A stretch of DNA of 64,000 nt from Bacteroidota bacterium (GTDB taxonomy: Bacteria; Bacteroidota; Bacteroidia; Cytophagales; Cyclobacteriaceae). The DNA lies in assembly GCA_016178785.1 (NCBI GenBank), contig JACOSO010000026.1:81648-145647 (forward strand). The letters are read 5' to 3'. The notes below the pieces were generated by a model. It made no database searches. It was given only the letters and a program-made list of their open reading frames with translations, and was not told the DNA's origin. Shown here piece after piece: positions 1-7,536 of this stretch. The position numbers were made by a program, and so were the translations under genes. Numbering within the stretch: position 1 is the stretch's first letter; every line of letters starts with the position of its first letter.

Positions 1-3000
1 CGCGTTGACGCGAGCATTGTTAGGAGCAAAGCTGACTACGTACATCACTTGGTAATTTGATTGCGGGGAATTGCAGGTTATCGTATTGCCATTGATGATC
101 GTCACATAGGGTACCCATCCGGCCTCCACCCAACTGCCATTCCCAGTAGCAACATACCAAGTGTAATGGACCGGCAGGTTTTGCATCACTGCTTGGTTTA
201 TTTCTTGGACGAATGCGGTGAAAGTCCTCACGTTTGAGCCTACCGGGTCACAGAAATAGATCGTGTTGGAGCCGCCACTCACACTAACAGTGGGCGTTAT
301 GGTGTTCGGCAGGGTCACGCAAATATTTTCGGTGTAGCTCACCGGGCTATAGCCCGCCACCGTAGTGGAAGCAGTCAGGGTCACGCTGTAAGAACCGTAT
401 TTCGGAAAAGAGCAGGAAACATTGGTTCCGGTCAGATTAGTAACCGTATTGTTAAAATCAGTGATCGCCCACGAATAGGTAACAGGTGTCAGACAGGCCG
501 GCACTGCTGGTGCGGTAAAAGTAACATTCTGCCCTACCACATATTGCACTTTATTGGCAGTGAAATTAGCGCTCAGCTCTATTCGCCCTTTGCGCTGTGT
601 AACATACTCTCTCACTTCTTTCAGGTTGCGCTGACGGTCGTAGCTTTTCACCGGTCTTCCAAAAGAATCGTAATCCATTTTTGAACTGTTGCCGCGGTCA
701 TCGGTCTGGGCTGTCACTCCGGTCAATGGCAGATAGCTGGTATAAGAAACTCTTGCCTGTTTTGGCATGGCCACAAAATCATCGATCTGTATGGTATTGT
801 TGGCAACTAACTGCAATGTGAACGCTGCTGAAACTGCAGTCACATCCATAAACCCTTCCAGGTATTTCCATTGGTTGGGGGTAGTATAGTTCAACACCAC
901 GCTGCTTTGCACTGTAGCACCATTTTTCGCCTGCACCGTAAGTGTCGAATTCTGCGCTGCATAGAACCAGCAGGAAACACGATAAGTAGTTCCCCTCTTT
1001 GTCAATGTTGCTGTAGAAGTTACGGTTGAATTAGCACTTCCAAATTGTAAAGACTTCTTTCCTGTCCACCCGGTTGATTGTACAGAAACACCTGTACCTG
1101 AGTAGGTCAACCCTTTATCTTGCACCAGTTCGAAACCTTCATACACCGCATTCTCTGCTTTGCAATTTGCAAAGTTTGCGAGCGGAGTAGCAGTGCCCGT
1201 AGCATAATGCGTTCCCATAGTCACCTTTGAAACCGGATCAGTCTGATTCATAGGAAGGCCGTTCACAAAATCCATCACCGGCCCTTTCACCATGTAGTTG
1301 GCATCGGCAGTAAATGAAGTGGAGTTCGAAGCGGTAGCTGAAATAGTCCCGGCCACGCCCTGTACAAAACTCTGTACCTGGTAAGGCCACACGCATGCGC
1401 CATAGTCCTTATATATATTGAGTGTTGCCCCAGCCATAGCCTCGGTCCCCTGCGCAGGCGTGAATGTCTGGTAGGTTTCGATCACCTCTGCCGTGCGGTT
1501 GTTGCTGTTCAGCTTGAAGATGGCGTTCGCCTGCTGGTCACCGGCTGCCGGTGCTGTAATATTGTTAAAGTAAGATGAGTATCTGATATATTGTTTGCTC
1601 ACCGACTGGTCACCATTGGTCACCGTGATTTGCTTCGGAAGGTTTTGAGAATTGTACAGGTAATCAGTGGTCACGGTGCTGAATGCAGAAGGTGTTTCCT
1701 CACTATAAGTCTTTGTGATTTCTTCGGAGAGCCGCTTTGATTCATTTAGCGCGATATCATACAAACTGTATTGAAAAAAATCTCCCGTCAATTCGTAACG
1801 CAGGCCTCTGATAACAATGCCGCTGGCCACGGAAGTGTACGTCATTGTTTTCTGACGGGTGAGACTTCCTGTGGAATTATAATCTGAAACGGAGAGCGGG
1901 TAGCCGCGCTGGTAGCTTAAGTCTTTCAACGGTGCAAATGGATAAGAGTAGGACCCGTTCATCAGCAGTGCATTTGTGCAAGTGGAGCCGGTTGGCCTTG
2001 CCACTTTTGACCAGGTCGCGGCAGTGGATGCGTCAGGATAAGTGTTGGGTACATCAAAAATATATTCGGTGTAGCCGCGGCCCGAAACAGATTCGGTCAC
2101 TCGCGTGTACATCACCTGCCCTCCGCTTCCACCATCGGATTGCAAGCGGTTCACATTGGTACCGTCAGTGTACCCGAACGAGGGCGGATAGGTGATCCGG
2201 CCACTTGTTGTATCCCCAGCTACTTTTAGGTATTGGTAATTTTTGGTGATAGAATGAAAGCCTGAAGTGCCCGAAGTTTTTCCAAATGCCACTTCGCCTC
2301 CAAATGTAGTAACGCTTGCCACCCGAACTCCCGGCCCAAAGAGTTCTTCCCTTGTTGTTTTATCTAAATATTTGTTGGATTCATATGTGTATGTAGTTGT
2401 ACCTCCGGTGGGAATCTGTATTTTTTTCAGAGCTCCGAAACTTGTGTAAGTGTTGTTGGGTGCCATGGTTGTTCCGGTCGGGCCCGACAGTGTAGAAGTA
2501 AGAATTGCCCCCGAGGGTATTGGTGTAACCCTGTATCTTCTGGCACCGCCTTCTGCCTGATAATAATAGAGTGTAGGAATATTCTGATTGTTGTCCTGCC
2601 CGTTGTAATACCCGAAAAAATCTTCGCCAAAACCCCTGCGCCAGGGGATGTTCGCTTGCAAAGCAACGGTATCCACATTGACATAGTCAAAACGGAAAGA
2701 AGGCAGTGCTTCGCACGTGCCAGAATTCTGTTGCCTTACCTGGATCAAAAACGGTTTGGCTATTTTCGGATATCCCGTGTCACTGGTTGATGTGATGGAT
2801 TTGTAAATGAAATCAAATTCCTGGCTGTCGCCTGTTTCCGATTCGCTGATGGAAATTTTATCTATCAGGTTGTTTGCCCAGCTTACATTGATGGAATAGT
2901 TCTTTAAAGAAATCAGTGTAAGTCGCTTGGGGTTTACCGTTTCTTGCAGGTAGTAAAGTGTATCGACCGAGCTCACCCCTGACTGAGGCGGATTTACTCT

Positions 3001-3822
3001 AGAAACATAGTTTGCTCCGTAGGTCTGCGGGGTTGACTGGTAGGTGAGATTAGCTGTCGCCCCGCTTGCGTTACTCTGAATGCTGGTAAGCTTCCAAGCA
3101 GCGTTGTAGGTGAGCGGTGAGGTATAGTATAAGTAGTCTGTGTTGGAAGGAGGTGCCACTGGCGCAATCGCCTGTCGCGTGGCGGTTACTATGGAACTAA
3201 AAGTGTAAACCATCCCCTTGTTGGTCTTTATTGTGAAACTGGAAATCACGGTGGAGTTTTGGGCATAGGTAAATGTGATCTGCACATCCTGGTATGGAAC
3301 AAGTTTAGGAAGTCCGTCAGCGCCAAAAACAAATTTGCCCGAAAGCCCCGGTGCATTGAAATAGAAGACATCAGGCTCTGCATCTTTGATGTAACTGAGG
3401 TTGTTGATGAATGTCCAGTCTGGCGTCTCATCTGAGCAAACAGAAAGGTTATTGTCACCAGAAGGAATGAACCCTTGGATCAGCGAAGCATTGGCGTTGC
3501 TGTTCACCAACCACCCGGTTCGTGCGTCACCGGCAAGGCTGTAGTCATCCGGCAAGCCCCTTACCTCGCGCGAAACGGAACCGCCCATAATTAAATTCCA
3601 ACCCATTCCCGCGTTTCCTGCTACTTCGTTCACTTGCAATGAACCACCGTGATGCGACAGGGTTACGCCCATCGAAAGATCGAGTGCACCGATTTTACAA
3701 ATGGGGAGGCTCACAGCCGCACGGCCAGTGAGCGGATCAATATCCTGCGCTTGAGAGAAAGAAAAGGTTAGGAGAAGTAAGAGGGCAGTTGCAAAAGTGA
3801 CACCCGATAAGCGGTTCAACAT
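1..3822 (-). CDS. RHS-like large secreted protein, C-terminus beyond window
   Basis: The frame is open from an ATG at 3822 to the left edge (1274 codons, no stop), so only the N-terminal part is visible. The first ~25 residues are a signal peptide ending in SQAQD. The N-terminal region (about 30-90) has the 'VSLP...LS..HHGG...GMGWNL..GG..SREVRG' pattern found at the start of RHS-like proteins in Bacteroidota and shared with the gene at 54566. A central region has IPTGG and YRVSCWF/IDDF motifs, the latter resembling a carbohydrate-binding-like beta domain. A YD-type stretch (YDSFGRPVKSYDRQRNLKEV) follows near residue 1060. After it come PKD-like beta repeats (for example VTYSWAI) up to the edge. 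Export and surface display are inferred; the molecular role is unknown. No toxin domain is visible, but the true C-terminus is missing. Confidence 0.85.
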   Translation of the reverse strand, partial: MLNRLSGVTFATALLLLLTFSFSQAQDIDPLTGRAAVSLPICKIGALDLSMGVTLSHHGGSLQVNEVAGNAGMGWNLIMGGSVSREVRGLPDDYSLAGDARTGWLVNSNANASLIQGFIPSGDNNLSVCSDETPDWTFINNLSYIKDAEPDVFYFNAPGLSGKFVFGADGLPKLVPYQDVQITFTYAQNSTVISSFTIKTNKGMVYTFSSIVTATRQAIAPVAPPSNTDYLYYTSPLTYNAAWKLTSIQSNASGATANLTYQSTPQTYGANYVSRVNPPQSGVSSVDTLYYLQETVNPKRLTLISLKNYSINVSWANNLIDKISISESETGDSQEFDFIYKSITSTSDTGYPKIAKPFLIQVRQQNSGTCEALPSFRFDYVNVDTVALQANIPWRRGFGEDFFGYYNGQDNNQNIPTLYYYQAEGGARRYRVTPIPSGAILTSTLSGPTGTTMAPNNTYTSFGALKKIQIPTGGTTTYTYESNKYLDKTTREELFGPGVRVASVTTFGGEVAFGKTSGTSGFHSITKNYQYLKVAGDTTSGRITYPPSFGYTDGTNVNRLQSDGGSGGQVMYTRVTESVSGRGYTEYIFDVPNTYPDASTAATWSKVARPTGSTCTNALLMNGSYSYPFAPLKDLSYQRGYPLSVSDYNSTGSLTRQKTMTYTSVASGIVIRGLRYELTGDFFQYSLYDIALNESKRLSEEITKTYSEETPSAFSTVTTDYLYNSQNLPKQITVTNGDQSVSKQYIRYSSYFNNITAPAAGDQQANAIFKLNSNNRTAEVIETYQTFTPAQGTEAMAGATLNIYKDYGACVWPYQVQSFVQGVAGTISATASNSTSFTADANYMVKGPVMDFVNGLPMNQTDPVSKVTMGTHYATGTATPLANFANCKAENAVYEGFELVQDKGLTYSGTGVSVQSTGWTGKKSLQFGSANSTVTSTATLTKRGTTYRVSCWFYAAQNSTLTVQAKNGATVQSSVVLNYTTPNQWKYLEGFMDVTAVSAAFTLQLVANNTIQIDDFVAMPKQARVSYTSYLPLTGVTAQTDDRGNSSKMDYDSFGRPVKSYDRQRNLKEVREYVTQRKGRIELSANFTANKVQYVVGQNVTFTAPAVPACLTPVTYSWAITDFNNTVTNLTGTNVSCSFPKYGSYSVTLTASTTVAGYSPVSYTENICVTLPNTITPTVSVSGGSNTIYFCDPVGSNVRTFTAFVQEINQAVMQNLPVHYTWYVATGNGSWVEAGWVPYVTIINGNTITCNSPQSNYQVMYVVSFAPNNARVNA

Positions 3823-3958
3823 AGTATTGGGGAAAATTTTTTCAATCGTGTTTATACTGGTAAATGAAGTTTAAATATTTAGCCGTGTAGCGTTCATCTG
3901 CATCAAAACTATTCTAAAGTTTCGGCAAATCAACTTGACATAAATCAAGAAATAAATT

Positions 3959-4531
3959 TTATTTTACTTTCGCCCTGAGTCGGCTAAATGTTTCAGCTGA
4001 CATACCGAGGTATGAAGCAATATACTTGAGTGGTACCCTATTGAATATTTCTGGCTGCATTTTTAGAAGGCTTTCATACCTGTCTTTTGTTGTCTGCAAC
4101 CGTAATGAAAAGGTACGTTCTTCACTTAGTGTATAGTAGTATTCAGTTAAGACTCGTCCGATGATATTAAATTCAAGAAAATCCCGATAAATCGATTGCA
4201 ATTCATGATAGCCTAACGAAGTTAAAATTGAATCTTCTAGTAATTCAATATTCTCATAGCTTGGTTTTTGACCATAAAAGCTATTCACAGAAAAGATGAA
4301 ATCATTTTCTTGCATAAGCCAAGATGTAACTTCTTGGCCTTCTTTTAAGTAAAAAGCTCTTGCTAAACCCTTTTCAATAAAGTAGACTTTATCACATATA
4401 TTTCCTTGAGTAAGGAGTGTGGTTTTCTTCGGAAAGGAAACCTGACGTGTAACATTAGAAAGCCGATCAATCAAGGCCTGCGATAACGGGTGGATTTTTG
4501 AAATGCTTTGAATGAGAACTTCTGACAACAT
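3959..4531 (-). CDS. Crp/Fnr-family transcriptional regulator
   Basis: A 190-residue protein. Residues about 10-120 form a cyclic-nucleotide-binding-like beta roll (LLTQGNICDKVYFIEKGLARAFY is the typical CNB opening). Residues about 165-188 (VPLKYIASYLGMSAETFSRL) form a helix-turn-helix of the Crp type. Bacteroidota have many such short Crp-like regulators, and the ligand usually cannot be predicted from sequence. It is followed by the divergent gene at 4666, with 134 bases between the starts, so local regulation of that gene is possible but not shown. The rows sampled here are rather A+T rich (about 35% G+C in one hand-counted row). The family assignment is firm; effector and targets are unknown. 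Confidence 0.88.
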   Translation of the reverse strand: MLSEVLIQSISKIHPLSQALIDRLSNVTRQVSFPKKTTLLTQGNICDKVYFIEKGLARAFYLKEGQEVTSWLMQENDFIFSVNSFYGQKPSYENIELLEDSILTSLGYHELQSIYRDFLEFNIIGRVLTEYYYTLSEERTFSLRLQTTKDRYESLLKMQPEIFNRVPLKYIASYLGMSAETFSRLRAKVK

Positions 4532-4633
4532 ATAATCTTGAATTATAGGTGAATCGTAAAATAGCAGTATTCTAATATAGAATTTTTGATGATTAGTATG
4601 AGTTTTTTTGTTCCTTTAAAATATTGATGTGCC

Positions 4634-4661
4634 TTGAAATATCTTTTCGCAATTAACTTTG
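4634..4661 (+). promoter_or_regulatory. Bacteroidota-type promoter (TTG-N17-TAACTTTG)
   Basis: TTG at 4634-4636 and TAACTTTG at 4654-4661 are separated by 17 bases and match the Bacteroidota -33/-7 consensus (TTG, TAnnTTTG). The predicted transcript start falls almost on the GTG start codon at 4666, so the message may be nearly leaderless. Confidence 0.5.
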
Positions 4662-4665
4662 CCCC

Positions 4666-6189
4666 GTGTCAATTCGTAGTTCGTATATTATAATATTGTT
4701 CGCAGTCACTTTTTTCCAAGTGAATGCACAAGATTCTTTAAAGAAAAACTTTAAGCATCGCGCAGACACTTTGAAGAAAATCAACCAATCTGCTGACAGC
4801 GTTTATCTGCATAACTACAAGTCGCTCGATTCCCTGCAGAAAAAATTCAATAACCGAACTGACAGCCTACAGCAAGCTTATGCTTCCCCAATGAAAAAAC
4901 TGGATGCCGGAATTGCAAGGCTCAAGCACAAAAAAGACAGCCTCTCCAAACTGAACTTGCCAACCGCTTCACTCACGCACAAGATCGACAGCCTTCAAAG
5001 CGCACATACTGCCAAACTGAATGAGTTGAACACCAAAGTCGAGAAAACAAAAAAGGAAACACTCGACAAAATATCTTCCTTGCACTTGCCACCCCAGGCG
5101 CAAAACGAAATCAACACGTTCACCAAAAACATCAACGGCTTTAAGGTGCCCAATAATTTCTTTCAACTCCCAAATGGTATCGGGATACCAAACCTGAAGA
5201 TGACAGGCCTCCCCTCTTTGTCGTTGCCTTCGGGTGCAAAAATTCCGTCATTGAACTTGCCCTCCAATCTTTCCATTCCTTCGATGAACATCCCTTCGTT
5301 GCAGAAGATGAACATAAGCTCGCTGAAGATGCCCTCTCTTGCTCAGATGGAAGGATCGCTCGGCAGTGAAATCAAAAAGTTACAATCACTAAAATCAGCT
5401 GATGCAAAATTCCTTGAAAAGGAGGCCATGAATTTGGCCGGCCAGAATAAGGAAGCAAAATCCTTGCTACAAGAACAGTCTAAAGTGAAGGATATGCAGA
5501 AGCAACTCGCAGGGATAAAAGACCCGAAGAGTGCGGACTCGCTTGCCATGCAACAACTGCAACCTACTGTCAACCACTTTGAAGGCAAAGAGAAAGAACT
5601 CACGGCAGCTATGGACAAAGTCTCGAAGCTCAAGCAAAAATACAGCAGCGTAAAAAGTCTGGCCGAGCTTCCCAAGCGTGCGCCCAATCCTTTAAAAGAC
5701 AAGCCGTGGATCGAGCGGCTTGTTCCGGGCCTTAATTATTTCATCCAGACCAAACACTATACATTGATTGATTTCAACCCGTATGTGGGCTGGAGGTTCA
5801 ACCCACGGCTCACAGCCTCTATAGGTTGGAATCAACGCATCGGTATATCGCATTACTCATTCACTACCCATACTTACGATCACGTATATGGGGTGCGCGG
5901 TTCGGTATCGTATTTATGGACGCACGGAATCAATTTCAAAGTAAGCCCTGAAATGATGGACGCTTACATTCCTACCAACGGTTCGCCAGATGTGAAACAT
6001 GAAACTCTTGTGTTTGGTGTTTACGCAGGTGTGCGAAAAGACTTTTCGATTTACAAATCGATCAAGGGCTACTCGGAGGTGATGTACAATTTCACTCAGA
6101 AAACTTTCCAGAACATTTATGGCGACCCGGTGTCGTTCAGGTTTGGGATTGAAATGAAGGTGAAGAAGAAGGCCCAGACTAAAAAATGA
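4666..6189 (+). CDS. Exported coiled-coil protein with C-terminal outer-membrane-like domain
   Basis: A 507-residue protein read from GTG. The start is chosen because a good signal peptide (IIILFAVTFFQVNAQD) follows at once, while the next Met lies well inside the mature protein. Residues about 25-150 are charged, heptad-like and rich in 'DSL' (coiled coil). Residues about 165-225 are a low-complexity run of short PSLxLPS/IPSMNIPS units, and residues about 225-340 are again helical. The last ~160 residues alternate aromatic beta strands (YVGWRFNPRLTASIGWNQ, VYGVRGSVSYLW, FRFGIEMKVK) and look like an outer-membrane barrel or barrel half. The TetR gene starts 10 bases downstream, so they are probably cotranscribed. 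No named family is recognised. A related 3' fragment lies at 6840-6902. Confidence 0.75.
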   Translation: MSIRSSYIIILFAVTFFQVNAQDSLKKNFKHRADTLKKINQSADSVYLHNYKSLDSLQKKFNNRTDSLQQAYASPMKKLDAGIARLKHKKDSLSKLNLPTASLTHKIDSLQSAHTAKLNELNTKVEKTKKETLDKISSLHLPPQAQNEINTFTKNINGFKVPNNFFQLPNGIGIPNLKMTGLPSLSLPSGAKIPSLNLPSNLSIPSMNIPSLQKMNISSLKMPSLAQMEGSLGSEIKKLQSLKSADAKFLEKEAMNLAGQNKEAKSLLQEQSKVKDMQKQLAGIKDPKSADSLAMQQLQPTVNHFEGKEKELTAAMDKVSKLKQKYSSVKSLAELPKRAPNPLKDKPWIERLVPGLNYFIQTKHYTLIDFNPYVGWRFNPRLTASIGWNQRIGISHYSFTTHTYDHVYGVRGSVSYLWTHGINFKVSPEMMDAYIPTNGSPDVKHETLVFGVYAGVRKDFSIYKSIKGYSEVMYNFTQKTFQNIYGDPVSFRFGIEMKVKKKAQTKK

Positions 6190-6199
6190 CTTACAACTT

Positions 6200-6817
6200 A
6201 TGGGATCATGGAAACTGAAAGCTGCCCGACTCAAACTTGATGCCTTGGCGCACGCGGAGAAACTGATTGGGAAAAAGCCTTTCGATGACCTTAGCGTGGT
6301 GGTTCTAGTAGAGAAACTGAACATCACGAAGGTCACCTTTTATAAGTACTTTCGCAGGAAGCAGGATATCCTCCATTACTATTTCAGAGTCTGGTGTCTG
6401 AGGCAAACAGTGGAGCTGTTGAAATCTCCAAAAGAAGGACTCGAAGGCATTTCATTTCTCTCCGACAAGTTATCCGAGCTGTACCACATACACCCGGGGA
6501 TTGTTCGCGGATGGATTTATTACTCTGGCAGCCTCTCCAAAAAGCAAGCCTCGTTCGTTATAAATAAAGAAGAGAAAAAGTTGCTGTTTCCCACTATCCA
6601 GGGCATTGAAAAAATGTATGCGCCTTCTTTTGAAGAAATGATCACCGAATTCATTTCTCAGGCAATTCACCGGAAGGAAATACCCAAAGGACAGGTACAA
6701 GATTTAACCAATCGTGTAATTGTAGTAATTTATGGATCTCTCATGGTAGCACATGTTCAGCCCAGTGCTCAGGTAAAAGATTTTTGCAAAAGAGCTTGGC
6801 TGACAATGCTTGGCTAA
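6200..6817 (+). CDS. TetR/AcrR-family transcriptional regulator
   Basis: A 205-residue protein with a TetR-type N-terminal DNA-binding domain. Residues about 10-60 include FDDLSVVVLVEKLNITKVTFYKYFRRK, where the recognition helix is followed by the classic Y-F-x-x-K turn. The C-terminal ~140 residues are helical and would form the ligand/dimerisation domain, with no further recognisable motif. It starts 10 bases after the outer-membrane-like gene and probably shares its transcript. It sits exactly between that gene and a stray copy of that gene's 3' end, which suggests rearrangement at this locus. Ligand and targets are unknown. Confidence 0.85.
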   Translation: MGSWKLKAARLKLDALAHAEKLIGKKPFDDLSVVVLVEKLNITKVTFYKYFRRKQDILHYYFRVWCLRQTVELLKSPKEGLEGISFLSDKLSELYHIHPGIVRGWIYYSGSLSKKQASFVINKEEKKLLFPTIQGIEKMYAPSFEEMITEFISQAIHRKEIPKGQVQDLTNRVIVVIYGSLMVAHVQPSAQVKDFCKRAWLTMLG

Positions 6818-6839
6818 TCCGGTTCCATGAAACCAGCTT

Positions 6840-6902
6840 CCTGTACATCCAGTGTTATTCAGGTTTGGGATTGAAGTGAAGTTGAAGAAGAAAGGGAAGT
6901 AA
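6840..6902 (+). pseudogene. Leftover 3' end of a second copy of the gene at 4666
   Basis: Read in frame to the TAA at 6900-6902, this stretch gives PVHPVLFRFGIEVKLKKKGK. The end of the gene at 4666 gives DPVSFRFGIEMKVKKKAQTKK. At DNA level the shared core TTCAGGTTTGGGATTGAA is identical. No start or upstream coding part is present, so this is a remnant of a tandem paralogue or of a rearranged ending. Confidence 0.7.
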
Positions 6903-7101
6903 TTATCTTTTACGCTTATTTATTTCGATGATAAATGACTAAAAATAAATCTGATTTAACGTCAACTCTAGTTCAATATTATGTTTAACGTTTCTTCAAC
7001 TTTACCGTTATTGCAACTTATCGTGCGACACCTTATTTTTTTCGATCTACTATGTACTGGCGTCTGGCAAGGAGCGCAAGTACATAGGCACAAAAAGATA
7101 T
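6903..7101. other. Gene-free stretch between gene remnant and integrase remnant
   Basis: About 200 bases with no credible reading frame. The only structure seen is the inverted repeat at 7050-7087, listed separately. The rest is A+T-rich spacer. Confidence 0.5.
7050..7087. repeat. Inverted repeat, 9-bp perfect arms
   Basis: CTATGTACT (7050-7058) and AGTACATAG (7079-7087) are perfect inverted arms. Partial complementarity continues inward (GGCG against GCGC). No T-run follows, so it is unlikely to be a simple terminator. It may be a trace of a mobile element end next to the integrase remnant. Confidence 0.4.
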
Positions 7102-7191
7102 TTACGCCTTGAACATTTTGATAATGTCACAGGGAGCTTTACCGTCAGCTTTCTTTTTGCTGCGGTTTTGATAGAGGCGAATTGCAATCAT
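7102..7191 (-). pseudogene. Possible tyrosine-recombinase (integrase) N-terminal remnant
   Basis: From an ATG at 7191 the minus strand reads MIAIRLYQNRSKKKADGKAP... and stops after 29 codons. The 'xxLxxNRSKKKaDGkaP' pattern resembles the Arm-type N-terminal DNA-binding domain of Bacteroidota tyrosine recombinases. Beyond the stop, a shifted frame gives KYLFVPMYL, which could be the next strand of the same domain. Nothing of the catalytic domain remains. Its position beside a tRNA gene fits an old integration site. The family call rests on a short stretch and is tentative. Confidence 0.4.
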
Positions 7192-7280
7192 GTGTGAATA
7201 GATTTGGGTTACACAGGGGTTACACCACAAGGGTTGAAACCCCTCAAAAACCGTTAATTATCGCCTCTAAGTAAAAACAA

Positions 7281-7312
7281 AAAACCCGAAATTCTTACGA
7301 AAATCGGGTTTT
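7281..7312 (-). terminator. Rho-independent-type hairpin downstream of tRNA-Asn
   Basis: AAAACCCGA (7281-7289) pairs with TCGGGTTTT (7304-7312). On the minus strand the stem is followed by a T-rich run. It lies just past the 3' end of the tRNA and would end that transcript. Confidence 0.65.
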
Positions 7313-7316
7313 CAAG

Positions 7317-7390
7317 CTCTCCCTCTTGGACTTGAACCAAGGACCCTCTGATTAACAGTCAGATGCTCTAACCAGCTGAGCTAAGGGAGA
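7317..7390 (-). tRNA. tRNA-Asn (anticodon GTT)
   Basis: A 74-base cloverleaf on the minus strand: acceptor TCTCCCT pairing with AGGGAGA, discriminator G, D arm GCTC-AGCTGGTTA-GAGC, anticodon stem TCTGA/TCAGA with loop CTGTTAA (anticodon GTT), and T arm CTTGG-TTCAAGT-CCAAG. No CCA is encoded. A broken copy of its 5' half lies upstream at 7422-7471. Confidence 0.95.
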
Positions 7391-7421
7391 ATAAATTTTG
7401 CCGGATTTTTCTCTGCTGCCA

Positions 7422-7471
7422 AGATGCTCTAACCAGCTGAGCCCTGCCTGCCGGCAGGCAGGTAAGGGAGA
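7422..7471 (-). pseudogene. Truncated tRNA-Asn copy interrupted by a palindrome
   Basis: The minus strand repeats the 5' part of tRNA-Asn (5' acceptor strand TCTCCCTTA, then GCTCAGCTGGTTAGAGCATCT) and ends before the anticodon. The two blocks are split by a 20-bp insertion at 7443-7462; removing it restores the tRNA sequence exactly. This is a decayed tandem copy or an integration duplicate of the tRNA. Confidence 0.8.
7443..7462. repeat. 20-bp perfect palindrome inserted in tRNA-Asn remnant
   Basis: Half-site CCTGCCTGCC followed by its reverse complement GGCAGGCAGG, with no spacer. It sits cleanly between TAAGGGAGA and GCTGAGC of the tRNA copy, without target duplication. Read as protein such elements give 'PACRQAG', which is common in spurious Bacteroidota protein calls. 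This suggests a dispersed palindromic family. Confidence 0.75.
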
Positions 7472-7536
7472 ATTTGGGAGTGCAATATTAGCAGATTGGC
7501 AAATAATAGCCAACCTCAATCCTGAAAATTTTGAGA

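Noticed and set aside
5150..5350. PSLxLPS units as a DNA tandem repeat
   Set aside because: The repetition is at protein level and irregular; no exact DNA repeat unit was found.
5914..6336. 140-codon minus-strand frame spanning two genes
   Set aside because: Shadow of the outer-membrane-like and TetR genes; composition is not protein-like.
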